A stretch of 64,000 bases of DNA from Patiria miniata (taxonomy: Eukaryota; Echinodermata; Asteroidea; Valvatida; Asterinidae): positions 38,539,058 to 38,603,057 of the forward strand of contig NW_024037059.1 of NCBI RefSeq assembly GCF_015706575.1, given 5' to 3'. Below the pieces are notes generated by a model. The model did no database searches. It saw nothing but the letters and a program-made list of their open reading frames with translations, and was not told where the DNA came from. Made by a program: the position numbers and the translations under genes. Positions 62,610-64,000 of this stretch are shown here, piece by piece (the first letter of the stretch is position 1; the number at the start of each line of letters is the position of its first letter).

Positions 62610-64000
62610 GGTGGTTGTTTATGCTTGGGATCTACATGACGTCATACTGCAAAGTGGCTGCCAAACTCTGAATTTAGAAAATGTAAATGAAACATGTCAA
62701 TTCAAACACATTCAAAATGAGGATGTTGTACCTGCGCCTGTGACTGCTTAGAAAGCTTCTCTTAAACACCGTCAGACTACCGACGGTTACCCTTTTGTAT
62801 ACAGAAAGTACTATGTTGTATATCCTTGCAAGCAAGTTCCTACCTTTAGGCAAAGGAGGCTTTGTAGAATAAGATTTGGGAATGCCTATTACGGTTCTGC
62901 TGTAAATGTCAGTAAACAAAATTGATCAACATTTTTAATCACTTTTATTCTATTTCAAGTGCCGTATAACAAGCACCTGTTACCGCCATTTTGAGGAGTC
63001 AAGATCGGCCCAAGGTGGTGCTGCGTAAACAAACATCTCTTATTAATGCTGCAAATCTTCGCTCGACGGATCATCTGTAAAATTGTATTCAGGAAAATTA
63101 GGACACAGTTTTCCGTATCAATGGAAATATAAAAGTGTGAAATTTAAAGGAAAACCATTTTTTTTTAATTATGGTATAATTATGGCCATCTTTGCGATGA
63201 TCAGACATTGGGGAATGTCAAAAAGTGTTATGAATACGTGCGAAAATTTCTTAACCAACCCCAAATATACATCTTTGTCTATTTTATACAAAATGATAAT
63301 AAAGCTACAGTAACTCACATGTTGAAGAGGTATCTGTTATAGAGAAGGCAGCCCGAAAATATCCTTTATTAATACCTTTGAACCATTTCTGCCACTAGTC
63401 TTCGCAGAAAATTATGTGTGGAAAATTGAAAAGCGAAAGCGCATCGTGAAGACGGTCGCAATACACAACAGCCGGGTTGTCTCGTCGAAAACCATTTAAT
63501 AATTCAAGACCTAATTCATTTTTTTTCATGCAAAAACACCCGTAACAAACTAATGAAGCAACCAAGAGTTGCATTGTGCCTCTCACTTTAAAGCACACCA
63601 TTAGGAATGAATTACTAAAGGGAGAGATATCGATCATCGTGATGCAGCGCGGGTAATTCCATTGTTGTCTGTATAGCTTGTCAGGTGAGCGGAGATCATG
63701 GTAACAATAGAATTAACATAACATTAACAACGGCTTGTGAATAAAAAATCCAGTCGATATTAAGCTTCCCGTATACATGTACATGTATATATGTATTATT
63801 TTTGTCGAAGTATCTTTTGGTGTGTCTAAAACAAACTTGGATTTTTTTGTTTTTTTTTATTTAAAAAAAAGTTTATTGTAAATATATGCAAAAATGAACT
63901 CATTAACAATTACCTCTTGACTCTAAATTCAATGTCTTGTACGTTTGTTTCTGGTATTTTTGTAGGCTTTCTGCAGCTTTTTCTTTGCATTGATTCCTTC
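62610..64000. other. Region upstream of the SLC44A1-like gene
   Basis: The main promoter and 5' UTR should start just above 62609. No TATA box or other core element stands out, and no gene or repeat was recognised up to 64000, apart from AT-rich runs and a CATGTACATGTATATATG stretch near 63775-63793. Confidence 0.45.

Noticed and set aside
1..64000. CRISPR array, operons, bacterial promoters or phage genes
   Set aside because: Spliced genes, SINEs and intron structure show animal DNA. None of the tandem repeats has the repeat-spacer pattern of a CRISPR array.
1..64000. Endogenous retrovirus or LINE coding sequence
   Set aside because: No reverse transcriptase, integrase or gag-like frames were seen. 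The recognised elements are short non-autonomous types.

Overview
This window is nuclear DNA from an animal, not a bacterium or virus. The genes are split into many small exons with GT/AG splice sites, the introns and spacers are AT-rich, and small inverted-repeat transposons, tRNA-derived SINEs and microsatellites are dense. The gene content is bilaterian. The frequent palindromes AGGCCT/TAGGCCTA and ACATGT, together with the protein sequences, suggest a marine invertebrate deuterostome, perhaps an echinoderm. That is an inference; no species marker was found.

Six protein-coding genes were rebuilt exon by exon. In every multi-exon model the splice phases match at each junction and the coding length is a multiple of three. 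In window order they are: (1) a GAREM-like adaptor with CABIT, proline-rich and SAM regions, minus strand, 11 coding exons, about 782 aa, 1047-12851; (2) an XK-related (XKR) scramblase-family protein, minus, 6 exons, about 1166 aa, 18322-28257; (3) and (4) two tandem TMEM179-like four-pass membrane proteins, minus, 6 exons each, 213 and 222 aa, 30888-34953 and 38547-43614; (5) an RD3-like protein, plus, one coding exon, 327 aa, 45691-46674; (6) a choline transporter-like protein of the SLC44A1/CTL1 type, minus, 17 exons, 651 aa, 47579-62609, with a possible second first exon at 59537-59599. The RD3 and SLC44 genes converge, with about 0.9 kb between their stop codons. Apart from the tandem TMEM179 pair, the genes show no common pathway: growth-factor signalling, lipid scrambling, membrane proteins, guanylyl cyclase control and choline transport are unrelated in known biology.

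Introns and spacers are built largely from mobile-element remains. Several families occur two or three times in the window, so their ends can be defined by comparing copies. The best is a 1.4 kb non-autonomous hAT-type element at 49684-51099 with an exact 8-bp target duplication and GGTCTC hexamer arrays at both ends; it sits inside an older small element that survives uninterrupted at 33962-34128. The most unusual structure is a tandem array at 22664-24030, which has copied the 3' splice site and first ~40 nt of XKR exon 4 about eight times into the preceding intron. A fragment of GAREM exon 6 has likewise been duplicated into its own intron. I saw no new defence or gene-cluster system. Coordinates were assigned by eye, and splice sites may be off by one or two bases.
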